A DNA stretch of 64,000 bases from Burkholderiales bacterium (lineage in GTDB: Bacteria; Pseudomonadota; Gammaproteobacteria; Burkholderiales; Ga0077523): assembly GCA_022843925.1 (NCBI GenBank), contig JALHMS010000021.1, positions 29,025-93,024 of the forward strand, read 5' to 3'. This document shows positions 35,942 through 44,119 of the stretch, piece after piece. A model generated the notes under the pieces. It did no database searches, was not told the DNA's origin, and was given only the letters and a program-made list of their open reading frames with translations. Position 1 is the first letter of the stretch. Every line of letters starts with the position of its first letter. The translations under genes and the position numbers were made by a program.

Positions 35942-37111
35942 ATGATTCCTCGCGTCATGACCTCCAGGCTTCGCGACCTCCTCGCCCGATTCCCGGTCGT
36001 GCTCCTGCTCGGTCCGCGGCAGTGCGGGAAGACGACGCTGGCGCGATCCATCGGTCCGGGCCGCTATCTCGACATGGAACTGCCGTCCGATCGACAGCTT
36101 CTCTCGGGAGACATGGAGTACACACTGCGGACGCTTTCTGCGCCGGTCGTGATCGATGAAGCTCAAACGGTGCCGGAGTTGTTTCCGGTTCTGCGCGCGC
36201 TGGTGGATCAGGCAAGAGGTCAGAAAGGGCGCTTCCTCCTCCTGGGGTCCGTCAGCCCTGCGCTGATAGAAGCCATTGCCGAGAGCCTCGCGGGTCGCAT
36301 CGGCATCCTGGAACTGACGCCGTTCCTCTTCGCCGAAGCCCTGGGTGCGGGCGTCTCGCTCCGGGATCATTGGCTGCGCGGCGGCTTTCCCGAGCCTGGG
36401 ATCGAGGCCGACCAGACATCACGCCACGACTGGTTCGAAGGTTACGTGCGCACCTTCGTGGAACGCGACGTCCGGATCGCCGCACCGCGTCTGATGCCCG
36501 CACAACTCAGGCGATTCGCGACGATGCTCGCGCACTATCAGGGCTCGATGCTCAACGCGTCGGAACTGGGCCGCTCCCTCGGCGTGTCGTACCAGACCGT
36601 CAACGCCCATCTCGATCTCCTGGAAGGCTTCTTCCTCGCCCGGCGGCTGCCACCCTTCCACGCCAATCTGGGCAAGCGGCTCGTGAAGGCGCCCCGGGTC
36701 TACCTGCGGGACTCGGGTCTGCTTCACCACCTGCTCGGCATCGGCGACGCTGATCGGTTATCGGTGGCACCCGGCCGCGGTGCGAGTTGGGAAGGCTATG
36801 TCATCGAGCAGATCCTCGCCCGCGAGGCCATCGATTCGCCAGCGACACAGCCCCACTTCTTCCGAACCCAAGCCGGCGCCGAGATAGACCTGATCCTCGA
36901 CCGTGGTCACGAACGGATAGGGTTCGAGATCAAGGCCGCTGCCTCGGTCGGTGCCGCCGACTGGCGCCACCTGCAGGCCGGCGTGCAGAACGGGCTGATT
37001 CAGCGGGGATTCGTCGTTCATCTCGGCGACGTCAGTTTTCCTGCCCGCGAGAACATCGACGTGCTCTCTGCCGGGGAGCTCCTGTCGCAAGGACTTGCCC
37101 CCCGGCAGTGA
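35942..37111 (+). CDS. ATP-binding protein, AAA_14/DUF4143 family
   Basis: 389 aa. The N-terminal AAA_14 ATPase has a P-loop GPRQCGKTT (~24-32), Walker B PVVIDEAQ (~68-75) and a sensor motif FLLLGSVSPALI. The C-terminal DUF4143 has WFEGYVRTFVERDVR, NASELGRSLGVSYQTVNAHLDLLEGFFLARRLPP, YLRDSGLLHHLLGI and the nuclease-like end EIDLILDRG...GFEIKAA. Such proteins are common, often horizontally spread and of unclear function; several are associated with toxin-antitoxin or defence loci. The SD is weak (GCAAGG close to the ATG). The gene follows the RAYT relic and stands alone. Confidence 0.9.
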   Translation: MIPRVMTSRLRDLLARFPVVLLLGPRQCGKTTLARSIGPGRYLDMELPSDRQLLSGDMEYTLRTLSAPVVIDEAQTVPELFPVLRALVDQARGQKGRFLLLGSVSPALIEAIAESLAGRIGILELTPFLFAEALGAGVSLRDHWLRGGFPEPGIEADQTSRHDWFEGYVRTFVERDVRIAAPRLMPAQLRRFATMLAHYQGSMLNASELGRSLGVSYQTVNAHLDLLEGFFLARRLPPFHANLGKRLVKAPRVYLRDSGLLHHLLGIGDADRLSVAPGRGASWEGYVIEQILAREAIDSPATQPHFFRTQAGAEIDLILDRGHERIGFEIKAAASVGAADWRHLQAGVQNGLIQRGFVVHLGDVSFPARENIDVLSAGELLSQGLAPRQ

Positions 37112-37158
37112 TCCCCCGGGCAGTCGGGCCTTCGGACCCGGACAATCGCCTTCCCGGG

Positions 37159-38955
37159 TCAGCCCTTGTGATACGACGGCTGAAGTCCGTACACCGGCGT
37201 CGGGACACCCTCCATCCGAGCCTTCAACTGTTGCGCGAGATAGATCGAGTAGTGCCGCGACTGGTGCAGATTGCCGCCGTGAAACCAGAGTCCGGGCTGC
37301 TGCGTGGGCTTCCACATGTTGCGAAGCTCACCCTCCCACGGACCGGGGTCCTTGGTCGTGCCTGAACCCATGCCCCAGCACTTGCCGACCTTGTCGGCGA
37401 CCTCCTGGCTGATCAGTTGGGCGGCCCATCCGTTCATGGACCCATAACCCGTCGCGAGCACGATCACGTCGGCCGGCAGCACCGTTCCATCGGCCATGAC
37501 GACACCGTTCTCCGCGATGCGCTCGGTCTTCCCGGTCTTCAGCTTGATCTTGCCGTCGGCGATCAGTTCCGATGCACCGACATCGATGTAGTAGCCGGAC
37601 CCGCGCCGGAGATACTTGCAGAAGAGCCCGCTGCCGTCCTCGCCGAAATCGAGCATGAAGCCCGCCTTTTCCAGACGGTCGTAGAACTCCTTGTCCCGTT
37701 CCTTCATCTGCTGATAGACAGGCACCTGGACGGCGGGCAGGACACGGTACGGGATCGAGGCGAAGATCAGATCGGCTTTGTGCGTCGTGACCCCGCTCGC
37801 CACCGCCTGTTCCGAATAGAGCCCGCCGAGCGCCAGCTCCATGAGCGTCTCGGAGCGCGCGATGTGGGTGGAGGATCGCTGGACCATCGTCACGTCGACG
37901 TCGTGCTCCTGGAAGTCGGCGCAGATGTCGTGGGCGGAGTTGTTCGAGCCGATCACGACGGCCTTCTTCCCGACATAGCGTTCCGCGCCCGGATGGCGCG
38001 ACGAGTGGTGGATGTCGCCCTTGAACGTGTCGATGCCCGGAATGTCGGGCATGTTGGGAACGGCAGACATTCCGGTCGCCAGCACGAGCTGCTTCGGCCT
38101 GAGCACGACCTCCTTGCCTTCCCGCTCGACCACGACGGTCCACTCGCCCCTGGCTTCGTCGTACTGGGCGCGTTTGCATACGGTGCTGGTCCAGTAGTTG
38201 AGCTCCATCACCTTCGTGTACATCTCCAGCCAGTCGCCGATCTTGTCCTTGGGCGAGAACACCGGCCAGTGCTCGGGGAAGGGCAGGTAGGGCATGTGGT
38301 CGTACCAGACCGGGTCGTGCAAGCAGAGCGACTTGTAGCGATTGCGCCAGCTGTCACCCGCTCGCGGGTTCTTTTCCACGATGATCGTGGGCACCCCCAG
38401 GCGCTTCAGCCTCGCGCCCAGACCGATGCCGCCCTGACCGCCGCCGATGATGACGACGTACGGCTGCTGGGTGTATCCCAGCGCGGCCTCTTCCGCCTGC
38501 TTCCGCTCCAACCAGTTCCGGCGATGCTTCTGCGCACCATGTTCGACGCCCTTCTCGCGCGTCGACCCCGCGCGCTCCTCGTGCCCCTTGAGTTCGTGCT
38601 GCGTGGTGAGAAGCGTCCAGGCCTGGTCCTCGGCATTGAGGCGCAGATGTCCTTCCCCTCGCCCGACGGCCGTCTCGAAACGGATCCACCCTTCCGTGAT
38701 CCCGCCGGCTTCGGTCGCCTCGCCCTCCAGAGACCAGCCCGACGGGCGGGCGCCGGGCAGCGTCGCCGTGAGCATGTCCGCGATGGCCTGTCGCCCCTCC
38801 ATGGTCTTGAGATTCCATGTGAACGAAACAAAGTCGCGCCAGTAACTGTCCTCCGCGAAAAGGCTTGCAGCCTCCTGGACGGCATTGGCTTTCAGGGCGG
38901 CGTCGAACCTGGCAAGCCAGGCGTTCACACGCTGGGTGGGCGAAGCGGTCGTCAT
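37159..38955 (-). CDS. Flavin-containing monooxygenase with N-terminal SnoaL/NTF2-like domain
   Basis: 598 aa from ATG 38955 with SD AAGGAGGAG. Residues ~1-140 are an NTF2/SnoaL-like fold (VNAWLARFDAALKANAVQEAASLFAEDSYWRDFVSFTWNLKTMEGR). Residues ~165-598 form a two-dinucleotide-domain monooxygenase: FAD site VVIIGGGQGGIGLGARL, a class-B-like fingerprint FKGDIHHSSRHP, NADPH site KAVVIGSNNSAHDICADF, and ATGYGSMN near the C-terminus. The family oxidises substrates such as ketones, amines or sulfides with NADPH and O2; the substrate here is unknown. The same domain order occurs in YUCCA-like bacterial proteins. Transcribed alone, convergent with the DUF4143 gene. Confidence 0.92.
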   Translation of the reverse strand: MTTASPTQRVNAWLARFDAALKANAVQEAASLFAEDSYWRDFVSFTWNLKTMEGRQAIADMLTATLPGARPSGWSLEGEATEAGGITEGWIRFETAVGRGEGHLRLNAEDQAWTLLTTQHELKGHEERAGSTREKGVEHGAQKHRRNWLERKQAEEAALGYTQQPYVVIIGGGQGGIGLGARLKRLGVPTIIVEKNPRAGDSWRNRYKSLCLHDPVWYDHMPYLPFPEHWPVFSPKDKIGDWLEMYTKVMELNYWTSTVCKRAQYDEARGEWTVVVEREGKEVVLRPKQLVLATGMSAVPNMPDIPGIDTFKGDIHHSSRHPGAERYVGKKAVVIGSNNSAHDICADFQEHDVDVTMVQRSSTHIARSETLMELALGGLYSEQAVASGVTTHKADLIFASIPYRVLPAVQVPVYQQMKERDKEFYDRLEKAGFMLDFGEDGSGLFCKYLRRGSGYYIDVGASELIADGKIKLKTGKTERIAENGVVMADGTVLPADVIVLATGYGSMNGWAAQLISQEVADKVGKCWGMGSGTTKDPGPWEGELRNMWKPTQQPGLWFHGGNLHQSRHYSIYLAQQLKARMEGVPTPVYGLQPSYHKG

Positions 38956-39899
38956 GCTTTTCTCCTCCTTTCGTTTTGGCGTGCTTCGGGCTGCCGCCGA
39001 TCGCGTCAGCGTATCGGCCCGCAGCTGCGAACCGCTTGGATCGTACTCCCCCATAGTTCCCGTCAACTGCCCGGCATCCGTTATTTCGTCATCAGTCCCT
39101 GCAATGGTTGCGGGTCTGGTCTTGCACGAGAATTTGCACCTGCGTCGAGTCCCGCCGCGAATCATCGGGGCTTTCGCTTAGTGAATCTTCTGTTCTCATC
39201 GAGTGCGCTCGCGCGGCGCCCGGCGTCCTCGGCAGTCGTCTGCAAGACGATGCAGGGGCGAATGCCAAGAGAGATGGGTGTCTACTGAAACGACCTGACC
39301 CCATCACTGTCTTGCTCTGCATGGGGGCCGGTCCAGCGTGAGGCCGTCGGTGCAGCCATCGGCAACCAGCGACCCAGCGCATCGTTCGCAGCCAGTACCG
39401 AGCGAACGGAAGACGCCGATGTCGCGCGCGACCTGCGGCAACAAGCGGTGGGGACAGGGACCGAAGCGTTGACGCCACCGACGCCCGGCATTGCCACTGT
39501 GCCCGAGGGTTCGTACGCTTCGACACGATCAAGACCGTGATCTTCCGGATCGCCGGAAGACTCGACTTCCATGCGATCAACCCTCATGCCCTTTAAGCCT
39601 CATGCCCTTCAACCCACTTGAAATCGAATGGAGCCCGGAAGAAGTACTGCGTCAAGAGTATTCGGGGCAACCCGCGCATCCGCGCCTTGGAGCTCAGCCA
39701 GCGGGTCGGATGTCGAAAGTCGCCTACCACCCTGGTCAGTCCTCTGGGGCTGCGGACCTTCGGCAGAGCGGGAACGAGAACGCTTTGGTCTCGGGGCCAA
39801 GCTACCAGCTTGGCGGCTCCGCCCCCTCCAAGGCGTCGTCCTCTCGACGCACTTAGCGACGCGACCCTTCGCCCCTTATCTCCTTAGCCCCTTCTCTCC
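38956..39899. other. ~940 bp without a gene; degenerate repeats
   Basis: No open frame here has an SD or family match. A segment at about 39385-39510 (CCGAGCGAACGGAAGACGCC ... AGCGTTGACGCCACCGACGC) resembles 42355-42425. Short tandem copies occur at 39578-39612 (CCTCATGCCCTTTAAG / CCTCATGCCCTTCAAC) and 39872-39905 (CCCCTTATCTCCTTAG / CCCCTTCTCTCCTTAG). It looks like decayed mobile DNA. Confidence 0.45.
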
Positions 39900-41768
39900 T
39901 TAGCCCCTCGGCTTCGCGAACGCCTGCGCGACCTCGGCCATCGAATGTCGCACTCGCTCAACGATCGGAGATCGCCCGTGTGCGGACAGGACGAGCTGGT
40001 GTGTGGCCCGGGTCATGCCGATGTACAACAGCCGGGCCGCTTCATCGATGTTCTCATCGCGCATCGGCATCGCCTGCAATCCCGCGACGAACACCAGCGG
40101 GAACTCCAGGCCCTTCGCGCTGTGCAGGGTGAGAAGTTTGACGCTCGGCTTCGACCAATCGAACCGGCGAAACGCGTTCGCCTGCATGGACTGCACCGGA
40201 ATGCGCCGAGTCCGGAGGGCGCGCTCGATTGGCCCCATGAGGTACTTGGCACGGCACAGGACTGCGATGTCGGCGAGGGACATTCCTCCCGAATGGGCCT
40301 CCCGCACGCGGTCGGCAATCAGGTCGGCTTCCTCGTTGGCGTCGCGTGCCGCCAATAGCGCCGGAACAGCGCCGCGGCGGCCTGCCGTTCTGGGCAGAAC
40401 AACCGGGATCTCATCTTCACCACGCGCCTCGCCGGCGCCGTCCAGAAGGCTGCGAGCGCACTGCACCGCGAGCCCCAGTACCTCGGCGGTGTTGCGGTAG
40501 TTCAGCCGGAGAACGCTGGTTCGGCCGCGTGCATCGATGCCGACGCTGGCGAAATTGAACTTGCGCCGCTTCTGCTGATAGATCGATTGGGCATCGTCGT
40601 AGAGAACGAGCAGACTTCGTGTATTCGGATCGACCAGGCGCGTTGCCATTCGCAACCACGCGTCCTCGAAGTCATGCGCCTCGTCGATGAGGAGGGCCAT
40701 GTACTGCCCGCCCGGGACGAAGCCTGTTGCCAGCGCACGCTCGACAGTACGGGCGAGCTCCACGTACCACTCCTGCGCGCTTCCAGTCTGGGGCACGTCC
40801 AATTGATAGCTGTCGACCACGTCCTTGCACCAGCTATGAAACGTGCGCACCTGAACGCGCTCGTCCACACCACGCGCCCGCAGCTGGACTGCGATGCAGT
40901 CGGCCAGCGTGCGGTTGAAGCACAGCACCAACACCGGCTGCTCAGGACGGGCGGCGGCTGCGAGATGCTGCGCCCGGTAGATCAGGATCATCGTCTTGCC
41001 CGACCCCGCCGCCCCGTGAATGATGCGGTGACCCTCTCCCAGAGCCCGTGCGATCTGCTCCTGCTGCAGGTCCATCACCTGGAGCAGATCGGGGACCGCC
41101 GCAGAATCGTCCGGTGCTCCGAAGTCGAGGTTGGTCTGGGGCTGAATGCGCAACTCGGGGAAGAGGTGCCACCGCACACGGTCGCGCTGTGGAAGCGTCA
41201 GCGTGTGGGGGTACTGAACGGTGAAGAGATTCCGCAGGCGCTCCTGGAAGGCGCCCGGGTCGATCGCCTCGTCGAGATCATCGCTCATCACTACGCGCTC
41301 CGCGGGAAAGACGCTTGCGAAATCCGAGCCGTCGACATCCGCACGGCGTAGACGGGAGAACACCACGCCCCACCCAAAGGGGAAAAGTAGCTTTCCCTTG
41401 AAGGTACCCGCGCCATGGACCAAGGCGGGGTCCGCCTTCATCAGATCCACCAATTCAAGCGTGTAGTCGCGTGCCTGGCGCAGCGGGTTCGCCTGCGTCA
41501 CCCTGCCGTGGTCAGTTGCCAACTCGACGGCGTCGCGCGTCGCCCCGACGAGGGTTCCGCGCCGCCAGTCCTTCACCTCGAGCAGCAGGATGCCCAGACG
41601 GGGGCCCAGGACCACGAAATCCGGTTGACGCGCCCGCGGGCCGATCGGGACGTCGTGCCAGATCCAGCAGTCGTCATCCAGGCAGCGCCTGAGCTGATGC
41701 AGGACTCGCCGTTCGCCCGCATTGCAGCGGCGGTCCACATTGGTCATGCCCTGGGGAAAGATGGCCAT
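39900..41768 (-). CDS. NERD-domain nuclease / UvrD-Rep-type helicase
   Basis: 622 aa from ATG 41768; the frame is open upstream but unlike the family. The N-terminal NERD domain (~10-125) keeps nuclease-like residues Asp50 (RQPDFVVL) and Glu64/Lys66 (LLLEVKDW). The superfamily 1 helicase core has Walker A HGAAGSGKT (~252-259), ALLIDEAHD, YDDAQSIYQ, LRLNYRN, LTLHSAKGLEFPLVFV and YIGMTRATHQLVL. NERD-helicases are scattered accessory genes, often in defence or mobile regions. No SD stands out. It borders the left side of the accessory island. Confidence 0.92.
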   Translation of the reverse strand: MAIFPQGMTNVDRRCNAGERRVLHQLRRCLDDDCWIWHDVPIGPRARQPDFVVLGPRLGILLLEVKDWRRGTLVGATRDAVELATDHGRVTQANPLRQARDYTLELVDLMKADPALVHGAGTFKGKLLFPFGWGVVFSRLRRADVDGSDFASVFPAERVVMSDDLDEAIDPGAFQERLRNLFTVQYPHTLTLPQRDRVRWHLFPELRIQPQTNLDFGAPDDSAAVPDLLQVMDLQQEQIARALGEGHRIIHGAAGSGKTMILIYRAQHLAAAARPEQPVLVLCFNRTLADCIAVQLRARGVDERVQVRTFHSWCKDVVDSYQLDVPQTGSAQEWYVELARTVERALATGFVPGGQYMALLIDEAHDFEDAWLRMATRLVDPNTRSLLVLYDDAQSIYQQKRRKFNFASVGIDARGRTSVLRLNYRNTAEVLGLAVQCARSLLDGAGEARGEDEIPVVLPRTAGRRGAVPALLAARDANEEADLIADRVREAHSGGMSLADIAVLCRAKYLMGPIERALRTRRIPVQSMQANAFRRFDWSKPSVKLLTLHSAKGLEFPLVFVAGLQAMPMRDENIDEAARLLYIGMTRATHQLVLSAHGRSPIVERVRHSMAEVAQAFAKPRG

Positions 41769-42120
41769 TGGCGTGATAGCAGCAGCGGGACGCTGCACCG
41801 GTTTGGCAACGACATGCGGGGCGGATCGTTGGGTAGATGGGTAAGCAACGGACCAGCACAACCCCGCGACACTCGTTCTTAGACCAAATCGTTCAACCCG
41901 GCAACACTGTTGTATCAGCCTCCGCGCACCCGATGCGCCGCCGGCAGACATACCGTCGCAGTCCGATCATGCAGGCCACTTCGTCAGGGAAAAACACGAC
42001 AGCCCGACCGATGCGGGCCATGGGAATCACGACGTAGACCTTGCGGCCGCCGTCCAGGTGGGATGCTGGTCGTGTGCCGATCGTGGACGACGAGAATCAG
42101 TGAGTTCTTGTTTTTTCTAG

Positions 42121-42170
42121 TTTCATGGATCTCCGTGGACATCCCGGGAAATCCTGAAAATGGCCCGCTG
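42121..42170. repeat. Direct repeat, left copy (att-like)
   Basis: Fifty bases beginning TTTCATGGATCTCCGTGGAC and ending CCTGAAAATGGCCCGCTG. They recur at 43827-43877 with a single 1-base indel, and flanking T-rich sequence (CTTGTTTTT) is also shared. This copy ends with the last bases of a tRNA acceptor strand and then diverges. The rest of 41769-42455 has no convincing gene; 42210-42260 resembles the left end of the element at 24940. Confidence 0.8.
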
Positions 42171-42455
42171 CCCCTGAATACATCGCTGGGAGCCGCATTC
42201 AGCCTCGTTAGCCGCGTTTCAGAAAACTGCGGTTACTGGAAAAGTTACTGTTTGTCTCGGGCCATGCCTGCCGACCCGTCGCGACTCGGCTACCGCGTTG
42301 TTCTGCAGACGTCCTGCATGCTGCCATCGGGGGCCAGCAAACGGGCGCACCGTTCCCTGCGTGTTCCGAGCGAATGGAAGACGCCGAGCCCGAGCGTTGA
42401 CGCCATCAACACCCGGTATTACCGTTCCATCTTTCGTAATGCTTGGAGCCTTGTC

Positions 42456-42719
42456 ATGGCAGACGCCACCACGATGACGACCAAGGGCCAGGTCACGGTT
42501 CCGCGGGAGATCCGCGACCGCCTGGGCCTCAAGTCCGGCGACAAGATGGCCTTCACGATGCTCAGTGACGGGACCGTGGTGATGCGACCGAAGACCCGGC
42601 GCCTGGCCGACCTCGCCGGCTCGTTGACCCGCCCAGGGCAGCCCACAGTCGCTGTCGAGGACATGAACCCGTTCAAGGCAACGCCCGCGAAAGCGTCGAA
42701 GAAGCAACCTTCGCGATGA
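42456..42719 (+). CDS. AbrB/MazE/SpoVT-fold antitoxin (VapB-like)
   Basis: 87 aa from ATG 42456. Residues ~7-50 are a swapped-hairpin AbrB DNA-binding domain: TTKGQVTVPREIRDRLGLKSGDKMAF and DGTVVMRPKTRRL. The C-terminal ~35 residues (LAGSLTRPGQPTVAVEDMNPF...) are the toxin-neutralising tail. The PIN toxin starts 46 bp downstream in the same direction, the standard vapBC layout, and the antitoxin usually represses its own promoter. The pair lies between the two copies of the att-like repeat, so it is probably cargo of a former integrative element. Confidence 0.92.
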   Translation: MADATTMTTKGQVTVPREIRDRLGLKSGDKMAFTMLSDGTVVMRPKTRRLADLAGSLTRPGQPTVAVEDMNPFKATPAKASKKQPSR

Positions 42720-42765
42720 GCTGCCGCGCGGTCACGCCCTCGGTGCATAACGGGGGCGCAGTGCG

Positions 42766-43170
42766 GTGAGCGTCGCCATCGACACCAACGTTCTCGTCCG
42801 CCTGCTCGTCCGCGACGACGAAGCACAGTACGCAGCAGCGCGACGATTGGTGGACGAGGCTGCGGCTGCCGAAGAACCGGTGCTGATCGTGCTCGGCGCC
42901 GTGCTCGAAACCGAATGGGTGCTGCGCAGCCGCTACAAGCTCGACAAGGCCAGCATCGCGGGGGCCTTCACCGCGCTTCTGGAAAGTGCCGACGTGGCGT
43001 TCGAACACCCGCCCACTGTGGAAGAGGCGCTCTACGTCTGGGCGCAGCACCCGGAAGCCGACTTTGCCGACTGCCTGCTCACCGCGCGAGCCGCCCACCT
43101 CGGCCGCAGCCGCTTCCTGACGTTCGACGCTGGTGCGGCCCGACTACCCGGCGTGGAGTTGCTTGCATGA
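42766..43170 (+). CDS. vapC: PIN-domain ribonuclease toxin (VapC family)
   Basis: 134 aa from GTG 42766. Acidic metal-binding residues of the PIN fold are in place: Asp6 (AIDTNVLVRLL), Glu48/Glu50 in VLETEWVLR, Asp99/Asp102 in EADFADCLL and Asp121 in FLTFDAGA. VapC enzymes cut specific RNAs, often initiator tRNA or 23S rRNA; the target here is unknown. It pairs with the AbrB-type antitoxin just upstream. Codon use resembles the surrounding genome. Confidence 0.93.
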   Translation: MSVAIDTNVLVRLLVRDDEAQYAAARRLVDEAAAAEEPVLIVLGAVLETEWVLRSRYKLDKASIAGAFTALLESADVAFEHPPTVEEALYVWAQHPEADFADCLLTARAAHLGRSRFLTFDAGAARLPGVELLA

Positions 43171-43251
43171 GTGACACCCCGCGCAGAGTGCCGCCGACCG
43201 CAGTGACGGTTGAGGTTCTCCAGCCACCGTCTTGAGAATCGGCACGTGGAC

Positions 43252-43278
43252 GATTTCGCAGACACTGTCTGCAAAATT
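43252..43278. repeat. Near-perfect 27-bp palindrome, also found inside the DUF1016 gene
   Basis: Arms GATTTCGCAGAC and GTCTGCAAAATT around a 3-nt centre. The same palindrome, perfect there (GATTTTGCAGAC / GTCTGCAAAATC), lies at 52837-52863 in the coding region of the YhcG-type nuclease. This copy is intergenic. Confidence 0.7.
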
Positions 43279-43433
43279 TTGGGCCGCACCACGAGAGGTC
43301 GAATGGGCTGACTGCGAGCGAGGTTCCATCCCGGTCAGCGGATCGAAACGAACAGGTCACGCGTCCCCCGAAAAGCAGAAGGGCCCCCGGGAAGTCCCAG
43401 GAGCCCAGCGCCGGTCGGGTAGTCCCCACCCAT

Positions 43434-43769
43434 TTACAAGCGACGGTACCGAACTCGGTAGGCATTCGTCCAGAGCGGGGCACTCTGCACCGGCGCCCAT
43501 TCCCCCCTCCGCGTCTCGTACCACTCACGCGCGACGGCTTCGAAGCTGTTCACCGGAGGAATGCCGGGGTCCTTGCGACGCTCGGCCTCACGCTGATCCG
43601 TGTGCTTCGCCTTGTCGGCCTTCCGGATGTCGCTGGGATCGGTGTCAGCCTCCACCAGCTTGCGAGCCTCGTCCGCCTTCCGGCGTGCGAGCTGAAGGCC
43701 GGTGTCGGGGTAGGTGCCGAGGGAGAGCGTCTTGCGTCGGCCGTGGAGGGAATAGTCGAAGCGCCAGCA
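43434..43769 (-). pseudogene. N-terminal fragment of a phage-type tyrosine integrase
   Basis: About 110 residues read CWRFDYSLHGRRKTLSLGTY, PDTGLQLARRKADEARKLV, TDPSDIRKADKAK and NSFEAVAREWYETRRGEWAP, the Arm-binding (DUF4102) and start of the core-binding region of P4-type integrases. A stop precedes the Trp at 43770-43772, and the frame ends at TAA 43434 after unrelated residues. The catalytic domain is missing. It is left over from the element whose att-like copies lie at 42121 and 43827. Confidence 0.8.
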
Positions 43770-43826
43770 TCAGCCACCCTTCGGCCCGCCTTCCGATAAG
43801 AACTTATTTAGTGCTTGTTTTTGTTA

Positions 43827-43877
43827 TTTCATGGATCTCCGTGGACATCCCGGGAAATCCTGAAAATGGGCCCGCTG
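43827..43877. repeat. Direct repeat, right copy (att site next to a tRNA 3' end)
   Basis: Matches 42121-42170 except for one extra G. It runs directly into the tRNA fragment at 43868-43908, so the repeat covers the sequence downstream of a tRNA gene plus part of its acceptor end, the usual target of tyrosine integrases. Confidence 0.8.
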
Positions 43878-43908
43878 GGACTCGAACCCAGGACCAAAGG
43901 ATTATGAG
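43868..43908 (-). tRNA. 3' part of a tRNA(CAU), probably tRNA-Met (truncated)
   Basis: On the minus strand the sequence reads anticodon loop CTCATAA, the 3' anticodon strand and variable region, a perfect T arm CTGGG-TTCGAGT-CCCAG and the 3' acceptor strand CGGGCCC followed by A. The D arm and the 5' acceptor strand are absent, replaced by island DNA, so this is an attachment-site remnant and not a working tRNA. Its forward translation gives the familiar false peptide GPAGTRTQDQRIM. Confidence 0.75.
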
Positions 43909-44119
43909 GCAGGAAAAATCGGCCTCCGGGGAATTCCCGCAAAGTCCAGAAAGGAATTTTTAGCGTTGTAAAAGCAGTAAGTTGAATTTATCCTTTGGCC
44001 GACAACGTCCGAGGAAAACCGAGGCGAGCCAATTTCATATCGGGACCTATATCGGGACCAGATCGAAAAGTGCCCCGGGACCAGATATCGGGACCACGTC
44101 AGGACCAGAGGAGGAGGCG

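Noticed and set aside
37111..37158. A bidirectional terminator between the convergent DUF4143 and monooxygenase genes
   Set aside because: Only a weak CGGG/CCCG stem with no T tract can be seen.
43800..43963. Protein-like reading GPAGTRTQDQRIM
   Set aside because: This is the well-known false translation across a tRNA-Met 3' end and not a gene.
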